Positions 1-8,270 of a DNA stretch of 42,794 bases are shown piece after piece. Under the pieces are notes generated by a model. It was not told the origin of the DNA. It searched no databases and saw nothing but the letters and a program-made list of their open reading frames with translations. The stretch is from a virus. Position 1 is the stretch's first letter. The number at the start of each line of letters is the position of its first letter. Both the position numbers and the translations under genes were made by a program. The stretch is taken from IMG/VR virus record IMGVR_UViG_3300021197_001511, positions 1-42,794 of that record; one strand, written 5' to 3'.

Positions 1-730
1 TTTTGCGTCCTGTAACGCCAGCGTCACCATCAGGACCACCAATGACAAAATTGCCAGTTGGATTAAGATGGAATATAGTCTTGTCATCTATTAAATCTCC
101 TAGTACTTCTTCGCATGCTGATCTTGTGGCCATACGTGCAGGTTCATAAAAGCTCTCATCTTTGTGTTGTTGACTTACCACAACTTGATCAATACGTTTT
201 ACCTTGCCGCCGTCATACTCCACACTAACTTGACTCTTAGCATCAGGACCAAGATATTTGTATCCATCTACACGTTTTTCTTTTATATTTTTTAATATCT
301 CATGTGAATAGTAAATTGGAGCGGGCAGATACGCATCATTGTCATTACATGCGTAACCAAACATAATACCTTGATCACCTGCACCAAAATCATCTGTGCC
401 CAGTGCAATGTCGGCACTTTGTGAGTGCAATTGATTGTTGATTGTTTTGTTATCAACTGTCAGTTTATCCCAGTGAAAGCCTTCTTGCTCGTAGCCAATC
501 TCTTTGACTTTATCTCTTATAATTTGTTCAACTTGTTCATCAGTTATATTAAAGTTTTTCACTTCGCCTGCTAGTACAACGTAGTTTGTTGTTACCATTG
601 TTTCAACTGCTACTCTGGTTGATTCGTCACCGGCTTTAAGTCCAGCATCAACTAAAGCATCTGAAATTTGGTCTGCTATTTTGTCAGGATGGCCTTCGCT
701 CACTGACTCTGATGTAAAAATATAACTCAT
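1..730 (-). CDS. metK: S-adenosylmethionine synthetase (partial, 3' end outside window)
   Basis: This is the N-terminal 243 residues of a methionine adenosyltransferase, which makes SAM from ATP and methionine in the cytoplasm. Visible family motifs are FTSESVSEGHPDKIADQ near the start (the ATP-binding His and Asp lie in EGHPDK), GAGDQGIMFGYA near residue 120, and GGPDGDAGVTGRK at the window edge. MetK is normally about 385-400 aa, so roughly the last 140 residues lie to the left of the window. The ATG at 728-730 gives the canonical MetK N-terminus. A GAGGGA sequence lies rather far upstream, so the ribosome site is weak. It is the last visible gene of a long minus-strand operon rich in radical SAM enzymes, which suggests that it feeds them SAM. 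The family call is secure; the role in the operon is inferred. Confidence 0.96.
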   Translation of the reverse strand, partial: MSYIFTSESVSEGHPDKIADQISDALVDAGLKAGDESTRVAVETMVTTNYVVLAGEVKNFNITDEQVEQIIRDKVKEIGYEQEGFHWDKLTVDNKTINNQLHSQSADIALGTDDFGAGDQGIMFGYACNDNDAYLPAPIYYSHEILKNIKEKRVDGYKYLGPDAKSQVSVEYDGGKVKRIDQVVVSQQHKDESFYEPARMATRSACEEVLGDLIDDKTIFHLNPTGNFVIGGPDGDAGVTGRK

Positions 731-814
731 TTGTATATAAAAGGATCCCTCTTCCGTAGTTCTTTAAGTTTCTTACGATATCTAATTTCTAGTTTTATCT
801 TATTAAAAAGATTC

Positions 815-1501
815 TTAATCCATGTTATCATTATACACGCCTTTTGTTTGTTTGTCAAGTAGTTCTGGATCAAATAACGGAACTGCACAAAAAGTTAAAG
901 TACCTTTGTTTATCTTTGATACCGAACGCTTATAAGCAATTACAGTTTCTAAGTTATAGTAATTATACTCAGGATCAATGGGGGTTGTCCATTTTAAACT
1001 GCTTCCAATCTGTGTTCCGTGTTGAACATCATAGTTTGGTTCAACAGTACCTGCAAATTCATTGAAGTCAGTGTTCCAGTCTAGTAGATACGGAAGTATA
1101 AGCAGTCGCCAGCCTTTTGCCATTTTAGCACGCCAAGGATAGTTAAGAATTTTAAATCTATATTCATATAAACTGTAATCATCATCTGCCCAAGGTTTAT
1201 CTCCTTTGTTACCAAATAGTGTACCGTCAACCATTGGTGCTGATACTCTGCCTCTTGCAAAATATGTGTCGTATCCATCTAAGTCTTCTGGTAATGGAAT
1301 AGTATAACCAATACTTGCAAGTCCTCTAAAACCTAAACAATTTCTTATTGTTTGTTGTTCAGCAAATGTAACTTCATCTCTTTTTCCTTTAAGTTTCTTA
1401 AACCATTCAGGCATGTGGTTACGCATAGGTGTAGGTGCTGGACATTCAAGGTACTGTATTTCTGGATCATCACAGTATTCCCACTCAAGAAAATTATTCA
1501 T
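815..1501 (-). CDS. Uncharacterised phage protein, 228 aa
   Basis: I do not recognise a function. The protein is soluble, rich in aromatic residues, and has no signal peptide or membrane segment. The N-terminal third has MPEWFKKLKG, then TIRNCLGF and GYTIPLPEDL. From memory, this pattern recalls an uncharacterised family in T4-like marine phages, but I could not check that. Two cysteines lie in the first 20 residues (YCDD and ECPAP), with further ones in RNCLGF and FCAVP. The ATG at 1501 overlaps the stop of the upstream 350-aa gene by 4 bases, so the two are probably translationally coupled. It lies directly before metK and after the radical SAM genes, so it may be a partner or substrate of those enzymes; that is speculation. 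Confidence 0.7.
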   Translation of the reverse strand: MNNFLEWEYCDDPEIQYLECPAPTPMRNHMPEWFKKLKGKRDEVTFAEQQTIRNCLGFRGLASIGYTIPLPEDLDGYDTYFARGRVSAPMVDGTLFGNKGDKPWADDDYSLYEYRFKILNYPWRAKMAKGWRLLILPYLLDWNTDFNEFAGTVEPNYDVQHGTQIGSSLKWTTPIDPEYNYYNLETVIAYKRSVSKINKGTLTFCAVPLFDPELLDKQTKGVYNDNMD

Positions 1502-2550
1502 ATCAAAGGTACCTGTAGTTGTTTACTATCTGCCCAAGTGTATTCATATTCAGCATATGAATCACTGGTTTTAATACTATATACATCAAGATGTTTAGTT
1601 AATATACTTAAAACTCCTTGAAAATCTTTACAAGCAAAACTTTTCTCTAGATCAACCTGTCCAATTTTTGGGTGTCCTATTGTTAAACTTGGATCTTCAG
1701 GATCAAAATTGTTAGCAACTAGCCATTTCCTAAACTGGTTTAGTTTAGTTTGCATAAAAGGCCTGTCACGTGTTGCTTGTCCCCATTCTATATCAAAGTC
1801 ACCAGCAGCCTCTGTTTGTGGCTTAAGTGTTGTGGTTGTAAGTTCATCAAGGCGACTGTCTGCACCTTCATCCTGAAATACTTCATAATGATGCTTTCCA
1901 ACTGCTTTGTTTACACCTACATACACACCTCCGTGATCACGTGCTATAGAATCAATTCCAAACAAGTTATAGTCTTCATCATCTAATATGAATCTTGGTG
2001 CATGTAACCAACACATTACATTGCTAGGACGCACCCATTCTGGAGCACTGGTTACTTTACCTAAGCTCATAATTAAACATTCTGCCTCATGACATAGTAA
2101 ATTCAGTTGTCTTATGTGCCACCGTGTTTCTGCATCTGCATTTGTGTAATGTTTGCTCATTGCACCACTTACTCCTTGTGTTTCTTCGAAGTATAAATGC
2201 AACTGGTTAAGTTTGTCATGATTGAGGCCAATAATTTCGCAATTTCCTAATTTGCTCCAACGCTTAGTTGTCATGTTTGCAACAGTGAAATGGTCTTTAA
2301 TAAAATAGTCTATGCTACTACCGTTTATAGCCGCAATGGTTTGATTTATTTGCGTTACAATCACATCAAGATCACGTTCACAATTTGGAAAGCCCATAAA
2401 ACAGTAATTTTTTTCTAGATGTAGTTTATTATCTAAAACATCATTGAATGCATTTAACCATTTTTTACTTAGACTGTTATCATAAACATCAAAATATATG
2501 TGTAATAAACCATCGTTTCCACGCAGTTTCATTTCTATTCTATCCAGCAT
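1498..2550 (-). CDS. Uncharacterised phage protein, 350 aa
   Basis: No family is recognised. It is a soluble, mixed alpha/beta-looking protein with no signal peptide or membrane segment. It contains scattered cysteines and histidines, for example NYCFMGFPNCERD near residue 48 and a His/Cys pair in LLCHEAECLIM near residue 150, but no clear catalytic signature. The frame extends to a TTG at 2553. The ATG at 2550 was chosen, and it overlaps the end of radical SAM gene E by 11 bases. A second ATG at 2532 (MKLRGNDG) is also possible. The 3' end overlaps the following 228-aa gene by 4 bases. Its position between a radical SAM enzyme and metK suggests a role in the same pathway, as partner, scaffold or substrate. 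Confidence 0.68.
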   Translation of the reverse strand: MLDRIEMKLRGNDGLLHIYFDVYDNSLSKKWLNAFNDVLDNKLHLEKNYCFMGFPNCERDLDVIVTQINQTIAAINGSSIDYFIKDHFTVANMTTKRWSKLGNCEIIGLNHDKLNQLHLYFEETQGVSGAMSKHYTNADAETRWHIRQLNLLCHEAECLIMSLGKVTSAPEWVRPSNVMCWLHAPRFILDDEDYNLFGIDSIARDHGGVYVGVNKAVGKHHYEVFQDEGADSRLDELTTTTLKPQTEAAGDFDIEWGQATRDRPFMQTKLNQFRKWLVANNFDPEDPSLTIGHPKIGQVDLEKSFACKDFQGVLSILTKHLDVYSIKTSDSYAEYEYTWADSKQLQVPLI

Positions 2551-3868
2551 CAATTCTATCCCACCATTCTAATGTTTCTTCACATCCTTGCGGACCAGCA
2601 AATATATCTCTCATGCATAGTGCATTAGGACGTATATTTTCTAATGTAAGTATTCTGCGTTTACCTTTACGCATACCTCTCTGGTATTCTTCTTCGCTAT
2701 ACTGCTCTTGTAAGGTAGGTCGATTTTTAAGTTGTAGTAGTACATCACGCAGTGCGTTTCCAAGTATGAATTTATTTAATATGCTATCAATCTTGCGGTC
2801 AAGTAAATCACGTGGCAGTGCAAGTGGCGACATTATAACATCAGGCGTAAAAGTGAATATTACTTTTGCTAATATATCAACATTCAAATCATCAGCTAGT
2901 GCCTGCATATTACTTACGTCTTGCATACCTGGCAGTGTAAGAGTGTAGTCTAAACGCATCATACGTCTATTATGAGCTAATGGTAAAAGCACTTTAAAAT
3001 TATCAACAAATTCTTTATACTTCAATCCTGTACGTATGTATTCGCCGATTGCACCTGTACCATCTAAACTAGCACATATTTGCCAGTCACGTATATTTTT
3101 TAGTATATCATGGCCTAAGTGTATACCTTTGTATTTTATTCTACTCAAGTTTGTATTATACCTTGCATACAACTTTGGACCATCACCAAGTTCCACTATA
3201 CGTTTCATATACCGCCAATGTTGTTCGTACATGAGAGGCTCGCCACCTACCCAATAGATTTCTTCAATTCTATGTTCTTCAACTGCATCTGAAAACTCTT
3301 TTTCAATTTGTGTATCTTGAAATTTGCTTATTTCTTTACGAACCTCTGGACGCATCCAGTTATTTTTTGGGTTGTCTAAATTAACCATGTTGTGTTTACG
3401 TTGTTCTGTTTCCCACGAACTGCTCAGCATATCCCCACAGGTTCTACACTTAAAGTTGCATAAGTTTGAAAATCTGTAATCCCAGCTGATTGGCTTCATG
3501 CTGGTCCAGCCAGTATCATCTGTCGAGGTCCACAGTTCATCATAACGGTGTTGAAACAAGTGCCAAAAGTAAGTTCTATATACATCAGTGTTTAACAGTT
3601 TGTCTGTACAAACTTCGCACTCGCTAAGTGTCTCACCAGCCATCATTCTACGTCTAACACTACGCATGTGATCACTGTTCCAATGTTCTTCTAATGTATT
3701 TGGGTTGTACTTTCCTGTTCCTGATGCAGTATCAATGTACTGTTCAAAACTCTGTGCTGGTTCACGTGATGCACAACACATACGACGTTCTGTTTGTGGA
3801 CTAAGGTATGTGTGCGTCCAAGGAGCCATACATAAGGTTTCTGGCTTGTTGTCAGGTTTGTTTACCAT
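2540..3868 (-). CDS. Radical SAM enzyme E, N-terminal twitch/SPASM-like type
   Basis: 442 aa. The radical SAM CxxxCxxC motif is C137-C141-C144 (CNFKCRTC), preceded by RFSNL, and the SAM-binding GGEP is at 208-211. Upstream of the core, the first 90 residues carry CMAPW (C13), CC at 31-32, and a CxxC at 84-87. Their spacing resembles the auxiliary Fe-S region of SPASM/twitch domains, here placed before the core. This matches the N-terminal-twitch radical SAM family known from marine phages, whose function is not known. Such enzymes cleave SAM to a 5'-deoxyadenosyl radical, which then modifies a substrate, often a peptide. The gene starts within the end of the nucleosidase gene (7-base overlap), so coupling with MTAN is likely. 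It is the last of five paralogues here. Confidence 0.93.
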   Translation of the reverse strand: MVNKPDNKPETLCMAPWTHTYLSPQTERRMCCASREPAQSFEQYIDTASGTGKYNPNTLEEHWNSDHMRSVRRRMMAGETLSECEVCTDKLLNTDVYRTYFWHLFQHRYDELWTSTDDTGWTSMKPISWDYRFSNLCNFKCRTCGDMLSSSWETEQRKHNMVNLDNPKNNWMRPEVRKEISKFQDTQIEKEFSDAVEEHRIEEIYWVGGEPLMYEQHWRYMKRIVELGDGPKLYARYNTNLSRIKYKGIHLGHDILKNIRDWQICASLDGTGAIGEYIRTGLKYKEFVDNFKVLLPLAHNRRMMRLDYTLTLPGMQDVSNMQALADDLNVDILAKVIFTFTPDVIMSPLALPRDLLDRKIDSILNKFILGNALRDVLLQLKNRPTLQEQYSEEEYQRGMRKGKRRILTLENIRPNALCMRDIFAGPQGCEETLEWWDRIDAG

Positions 3869-4428
3869 ACAAATGAAAACTGTTCTTGTTCAGTAAGTAT
3901 TGTTTTTCTAAACAGTTCAGCACCCTTATGAACATTCTCACGCCATTGGTCTCCTTGATCTTCACCGTCTGCATCACTATCTGAAATATACTTGTAACAG
4001 TCAAAAGGAATACCAAACTTGGTTGCAACTTTTGCAAGTGCATATGCTTCCATTTCACAAATCTGATAGTTAATATGTGGTACACTAAAACTATCACCTG
4101 TGCCACAAACAAATAAACTGTCGTGCTTTGTTTGGCAAACAATCATCTGTTCTTCGTCTCCTGGTGAAACATACAGTGGCAAGCCAAGTGGAGTACAATC
4201 CATATCACGTTCAATAACTGCACTTACGCCTACCAGTTCGCCTTTAATTTCTTTACTACCGCCTGCTGAACCATAATTTATTATCTTGCTATATCTATCA
4301 TTATAACACAATTCTGCAGTAAGAGCAACACTAGCGTTTACTTTTCCTACACCTGTGACTAGTTTTTTATAACCAGCGGGTAATGATCCAGGTAATTCTT
4401 CTTCTAATGCTATAACAACTAATATCAT
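3862..4428 (-). CDS. mtnN: MTA/SAH/5'-deoxyadenosine nucleosidase (MTAN/Pfs family), short form
   Basis: 188 aa against about 230 for bacterial MTAN. Family hallmarks are ALEEEL at 7-12 (acid matching E. coli Glu12), GVGKVNAS at 26-33, NYGSAGG at 51-57, CEMEA at 124-128 (E125 and E127 matching the ribose-binding and catalytic acids), and ISDSD at 148-152 (D150 matching Asp197). The arginine before ISD in E. coli (Arg193) appears as Lys146. MTAN cleaves adenine from SAH, MTA and 5'-deoxyadenosine. The last is the by-product of radical SAM enzymes and inhibits several of them. The gene is embedded between radical SAM genes D and E, with ATGA-type overlaps on both sides, which supports that role. 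The shortened region between residues 80 and 112 makes activity likely but unproven. Confidence 0.85.
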   Translation of the reverse strand: MILVVIALEEELPGSLPAGYKKLVTGVGKVNASVALTAELCYNDRYSKIINYGSAGGSKEIKGELVGVSAVIERDMDCTPLGLPLYVSPGDEEQMIVCQTKHDSLFVCGTGDSFSVPHINYQICEMEAYALAKVATKFGIPFDCYKYISDSDADGEDQGDQWRENVHKGAELFRKTILTEQEQFSFVW

Positions 4429-5630
4429 GTGTTTGGTCCTTTGTATTCTATAGCTTCTGCTAATTCAGCATGATGTGTACATAAATCTTGTTTCCTACGC
4501 CAATCTACATCAGCAACTTTCATGCGTAAGATGTTTCCATCTAAACTTGCACCACCATTTATAAAGTCAATTATGTTGTTGAATTCTTTTCTGTGATATT
4601 CTGTTACTTTTGCATTTTTTAATTTTCCTATTGCAACTTTTTTTGCACGGTCTGGAAGTGTGCCCACACTATGATAGTATGCCTCATGCAACATGTTCCA
4701 GTATACAAAATCAAAATTGCGTTTATCAATCCAGTTTGCAAGTCCTTCTAAATACATTACATTAAAAACGTTTACTGTGGAGCAAACCTGTAACTGTATG
4801 TTTGTATTACGATCACGCATCGCCTCAAACCGATCCATGTTAGTGTTCACTTCGTTCCATACTGCGTTAGCACGTTGGTATTCAAAACGTTCACCAACAT
4901 CATCAATTGAAAATGCTATTTCAATTAATTTAAAGTGTTTCCATATCTCTTCAGCGTGTACTGGAAAATGTGTTCCATTAGTATTATAGTGTATTTCTAC
5001 ATTATGTGCAATACCTTTGTCAACCATTCTTTGTAACAGTTGAAAGTGTTCTTGTATCATAAACGGTTCACCACCAGTAAACTCTAAGTACCGGACTTGC
5101 TCCATCAGTTTATCGATCTCCGTCCAAAACTTTTGATTGCGTCTTGGCCATGCTCCATCTTTAAGCATCTGGTAATGAAAGCTGTCTTTGCCCTCAAACT
5201 TAACTTCTTCGGCTGCAAACGTACTTGAACTCCAACTACCGCATATACGGCATTTTAGGTTACAAATATTGCCCAGTTTGAAATCTATAAACACCAATGG
5301 TTTTGCATCAGCAGTCCATTCAGTGTCTGTAACAATATGTTCTAATCTATTTAAAGTGTGCATACGTTTTGATGTTCGTCCTGAACGTTCTTCATTCCAG
5401 CACTTACGACAAGTTTGTGGCTTCTTGCCATCTAAAAATTCTTGACGTAGTTTTTGCATGTATTCGCTAGTATGAACTTCGTTGAGATCTGTTGTTAATA
5501 GACTATATTTGTTTCCATCTGTATCTGTAATCTCATCCTCTGCTAAACAACAAGGCCTAGTAGTGCCAATAGGTGACGTTTCTAAACTTACCCAAGGCAA
5601 GACACAAAATGTTTTGTGTGGCAATTTCAC
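4425..5630 (-). CDS. Radical SAM enzyme D, N-terminal twitch/SPASM-like type
   Basis: 401 aa, the shortest of the five paralogues. The core cluster motif is C123-C127-C130 (CNLKCRIC) and GGEP is at 186-189. The N-terminal auxiliary region has FCVLPW (C9), CC at 27-28 and CRKC at 74-77. The start is GTG at 5628-5630, with an AGGAG ribosome site 7 bases upstream. This GTG overlaps the TGA stop of the preceding gene (GTGA), so the two are coupled. Its 3' end overlaps the nucleosidase gene by 4 bases (ATGA). No C-terminal SPASM cysteine cluster follows the core. Radical SAM chemistry is secure; the substrate is unknown. Confidence 0.93.
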   Translation of the reverse strand: MKLPHKTFCVLPWVSLETSPIGTTRPCCLAEDEITDTDGNKYSLLTTDLNEVHTSEYMQKLRQEFLDGKKPQTCRKCWNEERSGRTSKRMHTLNRLEHIVTDTEWTADAKPLVFIDFKLGNICNLKCRICGSWSSSTFAAEEVKFEGKDSFHYQMLKDGAWPRRNQKFWTEIDKLMEQVRYLEFTGGEPFMIQEHFQLLQRMVDKGIAHNVEIHYNTNGTHFPVHAEEIWKHFKLIEIAFSIDDVGERFEYQRANAVWNEVNTNMDRFEAMRDRNTNIQLQVCSTVNVFNVMYLEGLANWIDKRNFDFVYWNMLHEAYYHSVGTLPDRAKKVAIGKLKNAKVTEYHRKEFNNIIDFINGGASLDGNILRMKVADVDWRRKQDLCTHHAELAEAIEYKGPNT

Positions 5631-6910
5631 TTTAATGCTCCTAGTTCAGGTATTATATCTAGTACGTTTTCATTGCGTATACCGTCAAGTTGATTGGTCT
5701 TTTGCCAAAACTTTTCTAGCAAGTGTGTGTTGTCAGTTTTAAGATACTGTAATGCACTTTCAAAACCAACAGTTGCTCTATTCAAATGATCCAATGGACG
5801 TAACCATTCAAGATGTTTCTCATACACATCAACAATTTGATCTTTGTATGCTTGTGGTGCTATGTCAATTCTATAGTAGTCAGGATCTTGTAGTATGTTA
5901 ACATTCAAATCTTGTGCCTTTATAAGTCCTTTTTCTACCCAGTCTCTGTGAAACCCAGGTATGTGTAGTGCATTCATTATGCTAAGTGTAGGGCTAATGT
6001 AAAAGTCAACTCGTGGACATATCTCCATCATCTGTCGTCTGTTCTCTTCAACCACACTCCACTTTGTACCTTTACGTATGTATTCAGCACGTGGACCCAT
6101 TGCATCTAAACTAGCACCGACTGCAACACTTTCAAACTTTTTCCAGTAGTCAAACACTAATCTGTTTTTCAGTTTCACATGTGTAAAGTTTGTATTGTAA
6201 ATTAAACGCACATCAAATCTGCCTCTACGTTCTAGTTCTTCTAGTATAACATAGTGTTCATCCATCATGCAAGGTTCGCCGCCGGCAAAGTATATCTGCT
6301 CAACATGATCTAAATGTTCCATTAGTTGGTCCATCATGTCAGTTTCAAAACGTCCTGCATAGTTTAAAACACTGTTGTTCTTTGCCCATTCTGGACCTGC
6401 TAGTGCAGTTTGATCTTTGTACCAACTACTGGAAAATATATGTCCACAACTTCTGCAACTAAGATTACACAAGTTTGAGAAACGTATGTCCCAATAGGTC
6501 ATCGCAAAGTCTTTGTATTCGCCATCCTCTGCGGTGTCTTGTGTTCTATGTATATGGTGTCCATGATGCTTGTTTGCACTTTGTCTTCCTGAGAAGAATC
6601 CTGACTTCTCCTGTTCATAACAACGTCCACATGCTGAATTTTCTGTTTCAGTTAGCATGTCTTTACGCAGTTGCTTTTGTTCTGCACTATTCCATATTTC
6701 AGACATGGTATTTGTTTTACAGTTGCCTACCTGTCCTACGCCCATTTCAGCATGGCAACATGGATATGCTTCGCCTGTTGGATATGCGTGTAGATGTATC
6801 CATGGATACATACAAAATGTTTTGCTTTCGCTTAACAGGTTACGCTCTCGTTCTTCTAAGTCACTGAGTTTTATTTTTATTGGATCGCTACTGTTATAGT
6901 TGTAACTCAT
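5627..6910 (-). CDS. Radical SAM enzyme C, N-terminal twitch/SPASM-like type
   Basis: 427 aa. This member shows the permuted architecture most clearly. A SPASM-like stretch at residues 31-100 reads CMYPW (C33), PTGEAYPCC (C51, C52), SEIWNS, and CGRC at 94-97. The radical SAM core follows, with RFSNLCNLSCRSC (C148, C152, C155) and GGEP at 210-213. In classical SPASM enzymes the PW...CC...IW...CxxC block comes after the core. About 30 residues precede the block, more than in D and E. The ATG at 6910 overlaps the upstream radical SAM gene by 17 bases. There is no strong ribosome site, so coupling is likely. With D and E it forms one subgroup (CC pair and RFSNLCN). Confidence 0.93.
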   Translation of the reverse strand: MSYNYNSSDPIKIKLSDLEERERNLLSESKTFCMYPWIHLHAYPTGEAYPCCHAEMGVGQVGNCKTNTMSEIWNSAEQKQLRKDMLTETENSACGRCYEQEKSGFFSGRQSANKHHGHHIHRTQDTAEDGEYKDFAMTYWDIRFSNLCNLSCRSCGHIFSSSWYKDQTALAGPEWAKNNSVLNYAGRFETDMMDQLMEHLDHVEQIYFAGGEPCMMDEHYVILEELERRGRFDVRLIYNTNFTHVKLKNRLVFDYWKKFESVAVGASLDAMGPRAEYIRKGTKWSVVEENRRQMMEICPRVDFYISPTLSIMNALHIPGFHRDWVEKGLIKAQDLNVNILQDPDYYRIDIAPQAYKDQIVDVYEKHLEWLRPLDHLNRATVGFESALQYLKTDNTHLLEKFWQKTNQLDGIRNENVLDIIPELGALK

Positions 6911-8252
6911 TGAACCATTCTTTCATGCTTGGAAATGCTTTATTAAAATTTTTATTACGTCTAATATCATACTGTGTGTAAAATTTTACAAAGTCGTTGT
7001 GTAGTTTTGGTGTTTCAAATGCTTCACTGTGTGGCGTTTTAACAACATCTAAGTAATCTAACAAACGTTGTGTTTGATTAAGTTCATGTTCATGTAAAAA
7101 TTCATTGTCTACATTTTTATCAAACCATTTTTGCAATCTGTCTTTATGTGCAGAACGGATCTTATCAGGCAATGCCAATGCACTTTGAAAACTTGGAAAA
7201 CGCAAAATATTAAGTGTAAAACTAGGGTAATCTCTGCCATACATTTGTTTAAAGTGTAGTAGATATGTTAGGAACTCTGGTAGTGTTTCCAAACATAATG
7301 CATTTATGGTACACATATTATGCAAACCACGTAACTTTCCACTAGCGGCTAGCAGGTGCATATTTCGTGACCATGTAGGCCAATCCAATCCATCGCGTAT
7401 ATATTCAGATTGATGAACTAGACTTTCGTTTGATGTGTATATATCCAACGGAGCACTGTCAGCTCTGTCGAGTAGTTTTGTTATATCCTCAATACTGCAT
7501 TGTAGATTACTGTTAATAGCAATACGTGTTTTACTAGCACCTTTGTTCGCTTTGAACCAATCTAACAGTTTCCACAAGTGACCACTCATCATTGGTTCAC
7601 CGCCAGTAATGCGTAATTCGTCAAGTGTGTGGTGCAAGTCTGATTCCCACCATTTAAAAAATGCTTCGATATAAGGGTTTGTTTCGTTGAATCTATACAG
7701 TTGCGAGCTGTCATGTGGATGTGTAAAATGATTTCTTCCATCGCTGATCAAACCTTCATATGCACCATTTTTCTTAATGTCTTTTACCCATGTGGTTGAG
7801 AAAGCAGGATTGCAATAACTACATGCTAGTTGACAAGTTCTATCAAAAGCAATTTCGAGTGTCTTTAAGTTAACATCCGTTTGCCAATCTCTTTCATGTG
7901 CAACATGCAGGTCTTTGTCTTTGTAAATTACACTTTTATATACTCTGTCGCTGATGTTGTCTCGGCCTATGTCTTCAACTTTCCAACAGTATTCACAACC
8001 TTCTGGACGCTCGCCGCATTGCATTTGTCGTCGTTCTTCTTTTTTCTGTGGTGTATTGTGCAGTGCTTTTGGATTGGCAATCACATCTTCCACACTTACT
8101 TTATGAGGTAGAGGATGATGGCAACTGGTGGTCATGCCACTGCCTAACCATATAGTAGCATTGTACCATTTGGCTCCACACATACTTGAACTAAGTGGAT
8201 CAAGCACTCGTTGTTTATAATTTAGGTCAGTTTCATTTGGTTGTTTGGGCAT
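6894..8252 (-). CDS. Radical SAM enzyme B, divergent N-terminal-cysteine type
   Basis: 452 aa. The radical SAM motif is C140-C144-C147 (CQLACSYC) and ITGGEP ends at 220. The N-terminal auxiliary cysteines are C25 (MCGAKW), C44 (SCHHP) and CEYC at 86-89, followed by KVEDIG and SDR. It lacks the CC pair of enzymes C-E and shares PxALHNT, the HP after the second cysteine, and CxYCWxxED with enzyme A, so A and B form a second subgroup. An 18-base gap separates it from gene A. No Shine-Dalgarno sequence is seen there, only the palindrome GTATAATTATAC directly before the ATG, which is unusual in an operon where most genes overlap. The substrate is unknown. Confidence 0.92.
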   Translation of the reverse strand: MPKQPNETDLNYKQRVLDPLSSSMCGAKWYNATIWLGSGMTTSCHHPLPHKVSVEDVIANPKALHNTPQKKEERRQMQCGERPEGCEYCWKVEDIGRDNISDRVYKSVIYKDKDLHVAHERDWQTDVNLKTLEIAFDRTCQLACSYCNPAFSTTWVKDIKKNGAYEGLISDGRNHFTHPHDSSQLYRFNETNPYIEAFFKWWESDLHHTLDELRITGGEPMMSGHLWKLLDWFKANKGASKTRIAINSNLQCSIEDITKLLDRADSAPLDIYTSNESLVHQSEYIRDGLDWPTWSRNMHLLAASGKLRGLHNMCTINALCLETLPEFLTYLLHFKQMYGRDYPSFTLNILRFPSFQSALALPDKIRSAHKDRLQKWFDKNVDNEFLHEHELNQTQRLLDYLDVVKTPHSEAFETPKLHNDFVKFYTQYDIRRNKNFNKAFPSMKEWFNELQL

Positions 8253-8254
8253 AT

Positions 8255-8266
8255 GTATAATTATAC
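8255..8266. other. 12-bp perfect palindrome GTATAATTATAC before radical SAM gene B
   Basis: It fills most of the 18-base gap between radical SAM genes A and B and ends two bases before the ATG of B. It contains TATAAT on either strand, but no -35 match is seen 17 bases upstream on the minus strand. It could be an operator, an internal promoter giving a nearly leaderless transcript, or chance in AT-rich DNA. Confidence 0.3.
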
Positions 8267-8270
8267 AGAT

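Noticed and set aside
3852-4142. A 96-codon minus-strand frame overlapping the MTAN gene
   Set aside because: It is out of frame with the clear MTAN coding sequence, has an unlikely hydrophobic/aromatic composition and no start signal.
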